In this document: positions 53,068 through 62,567 of the stretch, piece after piece
Position numbering within the stretch: the stretch's first letter is position 1
Layout: each line of letters starts with the position of its first letter
DNA from: Zelonia costaricensis
Lineage: Eukaryota > Euglenozoa > Kinetoplastea > Trypanosomatida > Trypanosomatidae
NCBI GenBank assembly: GCA_030849075.1
Contig: JASAOO010003533.1
Location: 34,459-98,458, forward strand
Direction of reading: 5' to 3'
DNA: 64,000 nucleotides
The notes under the pieces: generated by a model
Database searches by the model: none
What the model saw: the letters and a program-made list of their open reading frames with translations, nothing else
Told to the model about the DNA's origin: nothing
Translations under genes and position numbers: made by a program

Positions 53068-54099
53068 ATGATGAAGTTTCACCTGCACGTGGTCGACGGC
53101 AACGCGACCGCCGCGGCCTCGCCGTCGCCCTCCGCCTCGACGGGCACCACAGCGGCGATGCTCTTCGCCCATCTCACGCTGCGCTGCGGGCACCTCAGCG
53201 AGATTGTTGCCGTCAGTGCGAGCACCACGCCGGCAATCGCACGTGCGGCCGCTCTGCAGGCCGCGGCGAGCGGGGCCGGCGGCACCAGCAGTGCTGCAGC
53301 CGCCGTGATGTCGCTCGGCGCCGACGAGGAGGGGGCCGTGAGCGACGACACACGGGTGCTGCAGTACGCCAGCGAGGTGCTTCGCGGGGTCCGCGAGGTA
53401 CACGGCGCCGGCGACAGCGCCGTCGCGCTGCCCTACGTGGATGGTGGGGAGGGGCAGATGACGCCGTACGCGTACTTCGCCACCACCTTCCCGGCAGCGG
53501 AGCGCACCCTCCGGCAGGCCATCACCATCGCCACCGCGGCCGTGCCTGGCGCACCGCCACCGCCGCCCTACTTCGACATGATCGCGACCACCGACATGGC
53601 CACCTTCGACTACGTCATCGAGTACTACCAGCGGCAGCGAGCCCAGTACGGCGGCGCAGCTGTGAAGGGCCGCGGGACGAAGCCGGTGGGCGTGGTGCAC
53701 ATCGTCGCCGACGACCCCTCGCGTGCGGCGCAGGTGCTGCAGCGTGTGCTGGAGATGGCACTGAAGCGCAGCGGCTTTACCTTCGCCGTGGACGCGAACG
53801 CGGCGGCCGCAGAGGAGGAGGAGGCGGCCGCGGTAGCGGCCGCGGTAGCGGCCGGCTCGGACGCAGAAGACGCCGAGGGGAGCGACGAGGACGGCAGCGC
53901 TGATGGCGACGACGAGGGAGTCGAGGGCGGCGGTGGCACCGGCGGCTCAAGCGGACGCCACGCCGCGGGGGGCGCGGGCGGCAGTCGGGCGGGGCGGGCG
54001 GTGGGCGGATTGTCAGACAGCTGGGTGAACCACGTCGACGAGGCGGTGCACCTCTTCGCGCGGCTCTTCAACGTGGACGTGCTCGTCGCGCTTGTGTGA
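53068..54099 (+). CDS. Orphan protein with acidic low-complexity insert
   Basis: I do not recognise this 343-residue protein. It begins MMKFHLHVVDGN, so Met1 or Met2 could be used. Conserved-looking parts are 30-50 (AMLFAHLTLRCGHLSEIVAV), 90-135, 165-195 (YFDMIATTDMATFDYVIEYYQ) and 205-240 (GVVHIVADDPSRAAQVLQRV). An alanine/glutamate/aspartate- and glycine-rich insert (about 248-315) separates these from a C-terminal block SDSWVNHVDEAVHLFARLFNVDVLVALV. The hydrophobic beta-like ends and alternating helices suggest a globular alpha/beta domain interrupted by the insert. The function is unknown. Confidence 0.8.
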   Translation: MMKFHLHVVDGNATAAASPSPSASTGTTAAMLFAHLTLRCGHLSEIVAVSASTTPAIARAAALQAAASGAGGTSSAAAAVMSLGADEEGAVSDDTRVLQYASEVLRGVREVHGAGDSAVALPYVDGGEGQMTPYAYFATTFPAAERTLRQAITIATAAVPGAPPPPPYFDMIATTDMATFDYVIEYYQRQRAQYGGAAVKGRGTKPVGVVHIVADDPSRAAQVLQRVLEMALKRSGFTFAVDANAAAAEEEEAAAVAAAVAAGSDAEDAEGSDEDGSADGDDEGVEGGGGTGGSSGRHAAGGAGGSRAGRAVGGLSDSWVNHVDEAVHLFARLFNVDVLVALV

Positions 54100-54707
54100 G
54101 AGTGCCCGCGAGGAAAGCGGTCCACGCCTGTGTGTGCGTGTGTGTCTGTGTAGTTGTTCAGGCGTGATGGTCTCTTGTTCATGTGGCCTTGCCGAGCGCC
54201 GTTAACGATCTGACAGAGACACAGAAGCAACAAGCGAAGGGGGGGAGTGCTGAGGCGTGCAGCCGCACCCCCGTCACGCACGGGAAGGTGAGGACCCTCA
54301 TTGGCTAGGACGGAGCGACTTGCCCGGCACTCCACACCTTGCGGCTTGGGGCGGGGAGGGGGGCCGAGGGCGGATGTCGAGTTGCGGAGTGGCGCCACCT
54401 GTGTGGAGGGCTTGCAGGGAGGACGCAGTGGGAGCTCCCGCTGCGATACTCGCACGTCTGTGAGTCAAGCGTCTACTTCGAAGCCGTCGCGGTCGTGTTT
54501 CTGCAGAGCAGAAACGACAACCACAAATGCAAATGATGTCAGCCCCGGGGTCCGCATCACGCTCCACCTCCCTTGTCCCCTCCTCACGTCGCGTGGGTGC
54601 TCGCATCATTCCCTGCTCCACACTACGAGCCCTGCAGCGCGCACATCACACTGTTCGCGCAGCGCCTCCCCTCCTTCCTCCTCCCCCCTCCCCTGTCCGC
54701 CTCCGCG
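54100..54707. other. Intergenic, 608 bp
   Basis: No gene is seen. A GT run (54127-54152) follows the stop codon, and a strong C/T tract (54665-54700) runs up to the J-domain gene. Confidence 0.7.
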
Positions 54708-54736
54708 ATGCTGCGGCTGTGCTTGCTGTACCGCAG
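54665..54736 (+). promoter_or_regulatory. Polypyrimidine tract whose first AG lies inside the J-protein frame
   Basis: The C/T tract 54665-54700 is not followed by any AG before the ATG at 54708. The first AG is at 54735-54736, immediately before the in-frame ATG at 54738 (Met11). Splicing there would give a shorter protein; AG 54661-54662, before the tract, would give the longer one. Confidence 0.5.
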
Positions 54737-55496
54737 CATGCCCATCGGGGTGGCGTGCCGCACCCTCGGCTTCCAGACCCCACCTACGAACAAGCGCGAT
54801 CTCAAGAAGCGCTTCGTGGAGCTCACGAAGGAGAACCACCCGGACCTGCACGCCGACGACGAGAAGGCCGCCACCGCGCGGATGGTGCAGCTCACGGAGG
54901 CCTACAGGTGTCTCAAGAGCGTGCTCGAGCACGGGGTGCAGTATCAGGCCAACGCAGCGGCCAGCGCCCTGCACCGACACCGCCATCGCCGCGGCGGCAC
55001 GATTCGTGGAGGCGGTGACGGCGCGGCGGCGTCCGGCGCCGGCGGGCACGACGCGGAGTGGGCCGAGGTTGCCGCAACGTTCCGCGCGCCAGGCTCGTCG
55101 CTGAGCCTGCGCGGGTTCACGTTGCCGTGGCAGCGCAGCACGAGCAGCACCGCCGCCGCCGCACTCGAAGCCAAGCTGCAGGAGCAGCACCTGACCTTCG
55201 GCGAGTTTCTCCGCTACGCGCGGCAGGTGGAGCGGGAGCACACACGCAAGGAGGAGCGTGTGCGCGAGGACGCGGCCACCGCGGACGGGACGCACGGCTT
55301 CACGGCTGCCTACTTTGAAAATACGCAGCGCAACAGCGCCGCCCGGCGCGGGGACGCTGGTGGCGCGGCTGGGCTGCCCTCCACGCAGGTTTATGCCCTC
55401 GCAGCCTACTACTACGGCCGTCGCCTGCGCCGCGCCGTCAGGCAGGCGCCGCGGAACGCCTGGCACACGATCCGCTACGTCTTTATGGGGCACTGA
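54708..55496 (+). CDS. J-domain (DnaJ-like) protein
   Basis: The protein has 262 residues from the ATG at 54708. A J domain covers about 17-75 with the HPD motif at 44-46 (ENHPDLHADD) that stimulates Hsp70 ATPase. The glycine-rich segment and zinc fingers of type I DnaJ are absent, so this is a type III J protein. The N-terminus MLRLCLLYRSM resembles a short mitochondrial presequence. A helical region at about 155-200 and a basic C-terminus (YYYGRRLRRAVRQAPRNAW) follow. The polypyrimidine tract upstream suggests translation may instead start at Met11 (54738), which would remove part of the presequence. Confidence 0.88.
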   Translation: MLRLCLLYRSMPIGVACRTLGFQTPPTNKRDLKKRFVELTKENHPDLHADDEKAATARMVQLTEAYRCLKSVLEHGVQYQANAAASALHRHRHRRGGTIRGGGDGAAASGAGGHDAEWAEVAATFRAPGSSLSLRGFTLPWQRSTSSTAAAALEAKLQEQHLTFGEFLRYARQVEREHTRKEERVREDAATADGTHGFTAAYFENTQRNSAARRGDAGGAAGLPSTQVYALAAYYYGRRLRRAVRQAPRNAWHTIRYVFMGH

Positions 55497-56244
55497 TCGC
55501 ACCCCCCCGCGTCCCTGCTGCGGCGTCGCATGCGGCGCGTGCGTTTGCCATGTGGCGTCACGTCGCTTTCCGATGGGGGCTGCCGCAGCTGCGTCGTGAG
55601 TGGCCTCAATGTGCGGTCTCACCTCACTCTGCAGCACACACACACACACACACGCAGTCGGCCGCTCCTTATCGCGTCTTGCTCGCCGGTGTGCGTGCAT
55701 TCGTGTGCTTGCACGGCCTACTCACATGCTCTTCCTTCATAATGCACACTCGATGCCAGGCAAGACAAGGGCGAAGCGCTTGCCGTGTCACGGTGGAACA
55801 GAAGAGGGGGGGGGGGCGGCGCAATGCGTCCTCCTGCTCGATGTGGGGGTGCCCGTCTGCCAGTGACGCGTGTCGCTGACTCTTCCACAGTCGTGGCCGC
55901 GCTCCGCCTCGGTCGACGCCGCCCGTGCAGCCCGCCTCCCCCCCCCCCCCGGCTCCCCTTCGCCTCGCGCCCCTCCACAACGCCCCACTTGCTTCCCCTC
56001 CTGCACCCGCTTCCGCCTTTGCCGATTCTCCTCATCTCCTCCTCGTCGCCGCCGCGGCCGTGGCCCTGCGAAGCTGCGACGATAGGCACACACACACACA
56101 CACGTGCGTATACACACGCTTCAACACACCACCTGTCCCTTCGCACACGAACACGCACCACACGAGAGGCGTGCCCAGATCGAGTCCGCCGCGTGCGTTG
56201 CCGCGAGACGCCGCTGGCCGCCTCAGCCGCTGCCCCTCTCCTGA

Positions 56245-56290
<46 letters not shown>

Positions 56291-56345
56291 CGCTACACCG
56301 GTAAGGAAAAGCGGGAACACGGAGGTCACCCCCTCCACCGCAGTC
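55497..56345. other. Intergenic, 849 bp
   Basis: No gene is seen. CA runs lie at 55636-55654, 56085-56105 and 56248-56288; the last is about 57 bases before the next ATG. The open frame of the next gene runs through this region but is flank-like. Confidence 0.7.
56248..56288 (+). repeat. (CA)n microsatellite
   Basis: This is a pure CA run of about 41 bases, directly upstream of the CH-domain gene. Confidence 0.95.
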
Positions 56346-59300
56346 ATGCGCCACGCCGCTCCGTCCAGTGACGCCTCCAGGGCGCAGAGTATCCACAGCC
56401 ATGGCAAGACGCCCTCGGCGACGTCGCCGGCGGCAGCCGCAGCAGCCGCAGCGGCGGCATCGGCAAGCGGGCCCGGCCCCGGCGGCCCGCCGCCCTTCAC
56501 CACACGCACCGGCACCGCCCTTCCGCGTGAGATTGTGGCGTGGATGCAGTCGCTGCAGCTCGGCGGCGCCGTCAAGTACCCGCGGCGCGACCTCGCCAAC
56601 GGGTACGTGATTGCCCAGATCTGTGCCCACTACTGGCCCAACATGCCGATGCACAGCTTCAGCAACACGACGAGCGCGCCGACACGGGAGGGCAACTGGT
56701 ATGTGCTGCGCAAGGAGCTGCGTAAGCGCGGCATCGACGTGACGGCGGCGATGGTGCGCGGCGTGATGTCCAGCTCGGGCGACTGCGCCGTTGTGTTCCT
56801 GCAGCAGCTCTACACGGTGCTGACAGGCAAGCACGTCGATGTTGAGGTGATGCCGCTCGAGGAGCCGCTGCCGGAGGTGGCGGGCGAGGAGGTCTCGGTG
56901 TACGTGCCCAGCGGCACCGGCGGGGCCGCCGCGCGGACGCGGTACGGCGCTGCCGCTGCCGCCGCCGTCGCGGGTGGCGGCAACGCGCCGCGCACCTCCA
57001 TTCACGTCGACTCGCGCGCCGACGCGGCAGGGCAGCGTGGCAAGGCAGCCACGGGGGCGCTCTTCGGCACGCCAGGGGCGGTTGGCGCCTCCGCGGCGGC
57101 CGCGGTGCTGCTGGGCGGTGGGCGCGACCCCCGCGCTGGCGCACCGCCGCAGCTCCCGCCGCTGCCCCGGCCCGCCCCGCCGCCGCTCCCCCCACCGCCG
57201 GCGCCCACGCACACGCCGGCAGGGGGTGGGGCGAGCCTGGCGACGCTCTCGTCGATCGCGAGTGGGGCGGAGGCGGGAGGCGGGAAGCCCGTGCTGAACG
57301 TCACGGTGCGCCCCGCCGGCCAGGTGTCCACCGTGATGCCGCTGCCCGGCACCGTGGCCGGCGCTGCCCCCGCCGGGGGTGCCGGGGGTGCGGCGGGTGG
57401 TGGCGCGGACGGTGCCGTCAGTCGAGCGCCGGACTTCACCTCGTCCGTCGCGGCGGCGTGGTTCTGCCTGAAGGTGCAGGAGTCGGTGCCCGCCGATGCA
57501 CTGGAGGCGCTGATGGAGGCGGACGGCAGCGGTGCAGCCGCCGCCGTCGTGGCCTCGGGGACGCTCCGGCTGTCGGCTGTGGTGCGGTGGCTCGCGCGGC
57601 TGCCCCGGCCCGGCAGCGGCGACGACAGCGCCTTCGCGACGCCGCCCAGTGCCGATGCGGACGCACGCGAAGCGCAGCAGGTGGAGCTGCGCGTGGGGGT
57701 GTGGCAGTGCGTCTTCGCCGCCGTGCCGGAGCTCGCGCAGATCCTCGCGCACCACGGCGGCCACGGCTTCGACGTGCTCGTCGATGCTCTCTTTGCTGCC
57801 GTTGCGGAGGCGCAGGCGTGCCTGCACGGCGACGCCGACGACCAGCTGCCGCTGATCAGCAGCGGCGCCAGCAGACGTCACAGCGCCGCGCAGTCCTTTG
57901 TGCGGGCGGTCCTGCACACGTGCGCCGCCCTGCTGGCGACGCTGAGTGATCTGGACGTGCACCACGCCATCGCGTGCTTCGAGTCGTACCTCGCAGCCTC
58001 GACCGCCTTTGCAGCGGCGGTGCGCGGCGTGCACTGGTCGCTGGCCGGCAACTACGCGGCGCTCCTCACGGCGCCCCTCCCGACGAGCCGCCGCCTCGCC
58101 GCGCCGCTCCTGCGGTCCCTGTGGAGCACCGTGGAGTGCGTCGTGCGCGATGCCGCGGCGGAGGCTGCGGCTGCGGCGGACGCGGGAGCCCTGAACAGCG
58201 ACGAGGCCGAGGCGGAGGCGGGGAAGTCGGGGGTGACGATGGAGGGCCCGGAGGAGCTGGCGGAGGGGGCGCTGCTGGTGCTGCTGCGTGCGCTGCTCAC
58301 CTCGCTGTTGCCCATCAACAACAGCGGCGCGGGTGGGGCGGCGGCGGCGCGTCTGCCGTCCTCCGCGGCTGGCGGCCTGCACGAGCCGAGCGGCCGCTCC
58401 ACCGCCGTGTCAGCGCGCCGCACCGCCCCCCGCACGGGGCGCAGCGGCGGCGCGGCGGCGGTCAACGTGCAGGACGCGGTCAGCAGCGCGCTGATGCAGC
58501 TGGCCCAGCAGCGCAGCACCGCCGCCCTGCAGCAGGCCAAAATCAACGCCGGGCCACGCAGCGCGGGGACGGCGGTGACCGAAGCGGCGACGGCGCTGGC
58601 GCTGGAGGTGCTCCGGGTGGAGCAGCACGCATCCCTCACGGCGTGGTGTGTGACTGGGGCGCCGTTCTTTGATGTGTACAACGCCCTCTTCCCCGCTTCA
58701 GCGGCCGACAGCGACGGGAACAGCGACGAGTCCGGAGAAGAGGCGGCCGAACTGGTGACGTCTGCGTCCGATGCTGCGCCGTCTGGCGCCGCTGCGGTGC
58801 CGGTGCCGGCGCCGTCGCCGGTGCTGTCGGTGCTGCGTGCTCGGTGGCTGCGGTGGTGCCTGCAGCGGCGGTGGGAGCAGGGTCTCTCCAGTCAGCTGCC
58901 CGCCGCGAGCGCGGCACACGCCTACGCCCCGCTGCACCGCGTCTCGCGCGCCTCAGTCTCCTTCGGCGCGGCCTCGGCGGAGAACCGCCGCACTACGGTG
59001 GCGGCCCTCGCGCCGTCGCTGGCCTCCACCGTGGCGGCGGCGGCGGTGGCGCAGGAGGTGTGGCTGGAGAGTGCCGAGATGCACGTGCTGCGCTCGGCGG
59101 TGCGCAGGCTGTGCCGTGAGCTGACCGCGGCCCACTCCGACATCGCGGCGCCCTCGCATGGCACGCCTGATGCGCAGGCGCGTGTACTCGTTGCCTGCGC
59201 ATTGGCGGAGGCACTTCCGTACTTGCCGGTGCGGTACCGCACAGAGGCGGCGGCAGCGGCGGCGGCGGGAGGAGGAGGAGACAAGGTCCGCAGCCCCGGC

Positions 59301-60476
59301 GCCGAGAGCGACACGATCCCGTCGCTGCCGCGCGTGGCCGACGCTGGCGACCTCGCCTTCGCCGAGGACGCGGCCGAGGCGGCGCTGGTCGTGCTGATCT
59401 GCGAGGCCTCCATGGCCCAGGTGCGGGCAGTGCTGACGGGCTGGAGCGCTGCGAGCGCGCCAGCCCCCACCACAGCCGAGGGCGACGACAGCAGCGCTGA
59501 GCTGGCGGCCGCGGCGTCCGTGCGGTGGCCGTCTACGGGCTGGGTGGGAACACTGGTCCCGTCGGGCATCCTCGTGCTGGAGAGCGACCCGCTGCTGCTC
59601 GTGCGCGCGGCCCTCAGCGTGCTGCACCGCAGCGGCGGAGTCGGCGGCGGCGACTTCAGCGGCAGCAACGGGGTGCAGCCCAGCGCGTCGGCAGCGGGCA
59701 GCGTGGAGCGGGAGGCAGCGCGGCGGGTGGAGAGCGGCGGGCTGCGTCGACTGGCCGCCCGGGCGGCGGTTGCGGCGCGGGAGGGCCACGTGGACGAGCG
59801 CGTCGCGGACCGGGTGCGGTGGCTTGCACGCCTGCTGGTCGAAGGCCGCGCGACGGCCAGCACCGGGGCCGCAGCCACGCGGCAGCGCGGCACCAACGCC
59901 AACGCTGCGGCCGGTGGCGGTGGTGGTGGTGTCGGCAACGATGCGGCTGCGGCAACGTCAGCGACGGCCAACACTGGGCTCCGCCGCATCCCCTCGACGT
60001 TCCGCGAAGACCCTCTCGCCGCCGCGTCGGCGGCGCTGTCGGAGGCGGACGCGGCGCAGTGGCAGGCCGTCCTGAGCCGCTCCTACGACGATCTCGTGCT
60101 TGTTGTGCAGGCCGCGAGCTTGCGACTGCGGCAGCGCGGCGGCGGCGGTGCGGTGGCGGGCAGCCCCGCGAACTCCAACGGGGGCACCGGCGCCTTGGAT
60201 GGGCGGGAGGCGGCGGCGGCAGCGGCGCACTTGGCGGATGCCGTGGGCAAGGACCTCTTGCAGCTCGCCCGCCAGGCCGAGGAGGTCATCTACAGCCTCT
60301 GGCGCGACCTCAACGCGGCATTCCCGGTGCCATCGCCGAAGGGCCCAACGACGTCCGCGGCTGGCGGGGCGACGGCAGCGGGTGGCCCCGTCTTCTCCTT
60401 CCTCGATGGCGTCTCCGCGGAAGAGATGGCGACCGCCGTGGCGTGGATGTGTGCGACCGCCAGCGCGCCCCCGTGA
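56346..60476 (+). CDS. Long protein with N-terminal SPATA4-type calponin-homology domain
   Basis: The protein has 1376 residues from the ATG at 56346, the first after the CA run. Residues 60-162 form a CH domain of the SPATA4/CLAMP (SPEF1) type: LPREIVAWMQSL, YPRRDLANGYVIAQI, MHSFSN, and FLQQLYTVLTGKHV. In animals SPATA4 is a small sperm-flagellum protein with only this domain, and SPEF1 binds central-pair microtubules. Here about 1200 further residues follow. They are alanine/glycine-rich linkers alternating with leucine-rich helical blocks (about 365-460, 510-625, 740-790, 830-960, 990-1100, 1210-1300). I recognise no second domain. A flagellar microtubule role is inferred from the CH type. 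Confidence 0.85.
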   Translation: MRHAAPSSDASRAQSIHSHGKTPSATSPAAAAAAAAAASASGPGPGGPPPFTTRTGTALPREIVAWMQSLQLGGAVKYPRRDLANGYVIAQICAHYWPNMPMHSFSNTTSAPTREGNWYVLRKELRKRGIDVTAAMVRGVMSSSGDCAVVFLQQLYTVLTGKHVDVEVMPLEEPLPEVAGEEVSVYVPSGTGGAAARTRYGAAAAAAVAGGGNAPRTSIHVDSRADAAGQRGKAATGALFGTPGAVGASAAAAVLLGGGRDPRAGAPPQLPPLPRPAPPPLPPPPAPTHTPAGGGASLATLSSIASGAEAGGGKPVLNVTVRPAGQVSTVMPLPGTVAGAAPAGGAGGAAGGGADGAVSRAPDFTSSVAAAWFCLKVQESVPADALEALMEADGSGAAAAVVASGTLRLSAVVRWLARLPRPGSGDDSAFATPPSADADAREAQQVELRVGVWQCVFAAVPELAQILAHHGGHGFDVLVDALFAAVAEAQACLHGDADDQLPLISSGASRRHSAAQSFVRAVLHTCAALLATLSDLDVHHAIACFESYLAASTAFAAAVRGVHWSLAGNYAALLTAPLPTSRRLAAPLLRSLWSTVECVVRDAAAEAAAAADAGALNSDEAEAEAGKSGVTMEGPEELAEGALLVLLRALLTSLLPINNSGAGGAAAARLPSSAAGGLHEPSGRSTAVSARRTAPRTGRSGGAAAVNVQDAVSSALMQLAQQRSTAALQQAKINAGPRSAGTAVTEAATALALEVLRVEQHASLTAWCVTGAPFFDVYNALFPASAADSDGNSDESGEEAAELVTSASDAAPSGAAAVPVPAPSPVLSVLRARWLRWCLQRRWEQGLSSQLPAASAAHAYAPLHRVSRASVSFGAASAENRRTTVAALAPSLASTVAAAAVAQEVWLESAEMHVLRSAVRRLCRELTAAHSDIAAPSHGTPDAQARVLVACALAEALPYLPVRYRTEAAAAAAAGGGGDKVRSPGAESDTIPSLPRVADAGDLAFAEDAAEAALVVLICEASMAQVRAVLTGWSAASAPAPTTAEGDDSSAELAAAASVRWPSTGWVGTLVPSGILVLESDPLLLVRAALSVLHRSGGVGGGDFSGSNGVQPSASAAGSVEREAARRVESGGLRRLAARAAVAAREGHVDERVADRVRWLARLLVEGRATASTGAAATRQRGTNANAAAGGGGGGVGNDAAAATSATANTGLRRIPSTFREDPLAAASAALSEADAAQWQAVLSRSYDDLVLVVQAASLRLRQRGGGGAVAGSPANSNGGTGALDGREAAAAAAHLADAVGKDLLQLARQAEEVIYSLWRDLNAAFPVPSPKGPTTSAAGGATAAGGPVFSFLDGVSAEEMATAVAWMCATASAPP

Positions 60477-61289
60477 TGACGTGGCTCGTGCGGGGGTGCC
60501 GGGGGGGACGAGGAGGTGGATGCGCTGCTGCTTCTCACCTCCTCTATCCCCCCTCCTCCTCCTCCTCCTCCTATGTCTCCCCTCGTGTGCTCTCTTGCGT
60601 TGTCGAGCCTCTTCTGCGTCTGATGTACAGCGCCCTCATGCGGCGTCTCCCGTCGCTCCCCACTGCCCCTCCCTCCCCTCCCCTACCCTACGGCAGCCCC
60701 AACAGCTACGCAGAGGCGGAAGAGGGAGAGGGGCGGGGGGTGGGCCTTCAACTTCTTTCTTGATGTGACCCAATCCGTGGACAACAACGCGAAGAAGCAC
60801 GACACCGACACACACACAAACACACAGAGCTCACGCCGAACCGCGCGGGGCCACGTCGGCTGCGTGCGATGGCGGATGGCATCGGGGTCTTCTCCCTTGC
60901 TTCCTTCAGCTTCCCTCAGCAGCTCCCACTGGTGCCGCCGGTCGCGCAGCACGGCACACGTGACGTCTCGCACGCGCCCGTGTGGGCACACACGGCCCAC
61001 CCCTTGCGACCGCGAGGCGGCTTCCCGTCAAAGATGCCCCCCCCCCCCCGTGAGTTGTCCGAGCACGGAGACGTTGATCTGGACTCCAAGCCACGCCCCC
61101 GCCTGCCCCACCGCCCCTCAACCGTCCCTCTCTATCCCTGCCCCTTCCGTCTTCTGCACTCAGCAACCCCTCAACACCGCCGTCGCCCACCGCTGGCTGT
61201 CCACTACGAGCCTCACATCTCCGCTAGATCTCCGTCCCCCTCAACCCACACCGACACACACACACACACACACCGACAAGCGCGCGAAG
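60477..61289. other. Intergenic, 813 bp
   Basis: No gene is seen. CA-rich sequence lies at 60809-60830 and 61254-61273, and a C-rich run at about 61036-61048. The NIFK-like frame is open through this region but reads as flank. Confidence 0.7.
61133..61163 (+). promoter_or_regulatory. Predicted spliced-leader acceptor for the NIFK-like gene
   Basis: The C/T tract from 61133 ends in ACTCAG with the AG at 61162-61163. The 5' UTR would be about 126 nt and would contain the CA run. Confidence 0.55.
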
Positions 61290-62567
61290 ATGCCTCCCAA
61301 GAGCGCTGTGAAGAAGGCGGGCAGTGCGGCGACGACGGGGAAGCGCAAGACGCTCAGCTTCGCCGACACCACCGCCAAGGCCGCGGCGGCCGCGGTGCAC
61401 ACGACGCACGTGAACGCGCCGGTGAAGGCAGCGGTGGCGCCGGCCAAGAAGCCCACGCCCAAGGCGGCAGCAGCGGCAGCGGCGAAGAGGAAGCCATCAC
61501 CCAAGCAGCAAGCCGCACAGAAGCGCACGGCGGCGGAGCTGAAGCGAAGTGGCATCGTGAAGGCAAATCGTGCAGCGGAGGCGGAGGCGGAAGAGGCACG
61601 GCAACAGCAGCGGGCTGACAGTGAGGGGGAGTCGAGTGATGACGAGGAGGAGATGCTGAACGGGGCTGCGCAGGGCGAGGGCGATGCCGACGACCTCAGC
61701 GACCTCGCGGACCGCTCCTCCTCCGACGACGACAAGGGCGACGAAAGCAAGGCTGCGGCGTCCTCCGCGTCGCGTGCGGGCAAGGGGACGGTCGAGCCGT
61801 ACCTCGCCGTGCGGTTGAGCTTCCTGCCGCCTGAGTTCCAGGAGCCGCAGCTGTACAAATTCCTCAACCAGTTCGGTGCCACCGTGCTGAACTGCTTCTG
61901 CGTGCGTAGCAAGCGGTCGCACCGCTCGCGCGGCATCGCGTACGTCGAGTTCGACAAGGACTCCGTCATCCCCATCGTCGTGGAGGAGTGCAACGGCATG
62001 GCGCTCGGGGGCATGTCGGTGCGTGCGCGTGCCGTGACGATGCGTCGGCCGATGCCGTCGCGCAAGCTCGTCACGCGCCGTCGCGCCCTCGCGTACGCGT
62101 ACAAGACGAAGGGCACGCCGCTGAAGAAGCACGACATGCGGCGCAAGGACGACGTCGGCCTGCTCGTCAAGGCCGCGCGGACGGAGAAGGAGAACAACAG
62201 CTACCTCAAGAGCCTCGGCATCGGCTTCGAGACGACCTTCTTCAAGGCCCAGCTCGACGCGCTGCCGGCAGGGCTGCTCAAGAAGAAGAAGCGCTCCGGC
62301 ATCAAGAAGCCGCGCAAGAGCGTGGCGGCTAAGAAGGCGAAGAAGGCTGCGGCGGCTGCGGCGGCGGCCGCCCCGGCGGCAAACTCGGACGCGGCTCAGA
62401 AGAAGGCCGCTCCGGCCCCGAAGGTCAGTGCCAAGGGTCGGGCTCCGGCCCCTAAGAAGGCGGCACCCAAGTCCCCTGCGCCCAAGGCGGCGGCGAAGAA
62501 GGCCGCCCCACCGGCCGTAAAGAAGTCGCCGGCGCCCAAGACTGCGGCGAAGAAGAAGAAGAAGTAA
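61290..62567 (+). CDS. Nucleolar RRM protein of the NIFK/Nop15 type
   Basis: The protein has 425 residues. Residues 1-110 are lysine/alanine-rich and basic; 115-160 are acidic with serines (SEGESSDDEEE). One RRM covers about 170-250: YLAVRLSFLP as the first strand and RGIAYVEFDKDS as the RNP1-like strand. A basic region (250-335) with KKHDMRRKDDVGLL follows. The tail (about 345-425) is a histone-H1-like run of KKAAPAPK-type repeats. NIFK/Nop15 proteins act in late nucleolar processing of the large ribosomal subunit rRNA. The single RRM followed by a basic region and the length fit that family, while the H1-like tail is unusual. Confidence 0.82.
   Translation: MPPKSAVKKAGSAATTGKRKTLSFADTTAKAAAAAVHTTHVNAPVKAAVAPAKKPTPKAAAAAAAKRKPSPKQQAAQKRTAAELKRSGIVKANRAAEAEAEEARQQQRADSEGESSDDEEEMLNGAAQGEGDADDLSDLADRSSSDDDKGDESKAAASSASRAGKGTVEPYLAVRLSFLPPEFQEPQLYKFLNQFGATVLNCFCVRSKRSHRSRGIAYVEFDKDSVIPIVVEECNGMALGGMSVRARAVTMRRPMPSRKLVTRRRALAYAYKTKGTPLKKHDMRRKDDVGLLVKAARTEKENNSYLKSLGIGFETTFFKAQLDALPAGLLKKKKRSGIKKPRKSVAAKKAKKAAAAAAAAAPAANSDAAQKKAAPAPKVSAKGRAPAPKKAAPKSPAPKAAAKKAAPPAVKKSPAPKTAAKKKKK

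Noticed and set aside
55785..56345. N-terminal extension of the CH-domain protein
   Set aside because: It contains HTHTHT from the CA run and R/P-rich flank sequence; the CH domain is intact from the ATG at 56346.
56223..58382. 719-codon minus-strand frame opposite the CH-domain gene
   Set aside because: Same shadow composition (R, H, G, A); no recognisable domain, and it opposes a well-supported CH domain.
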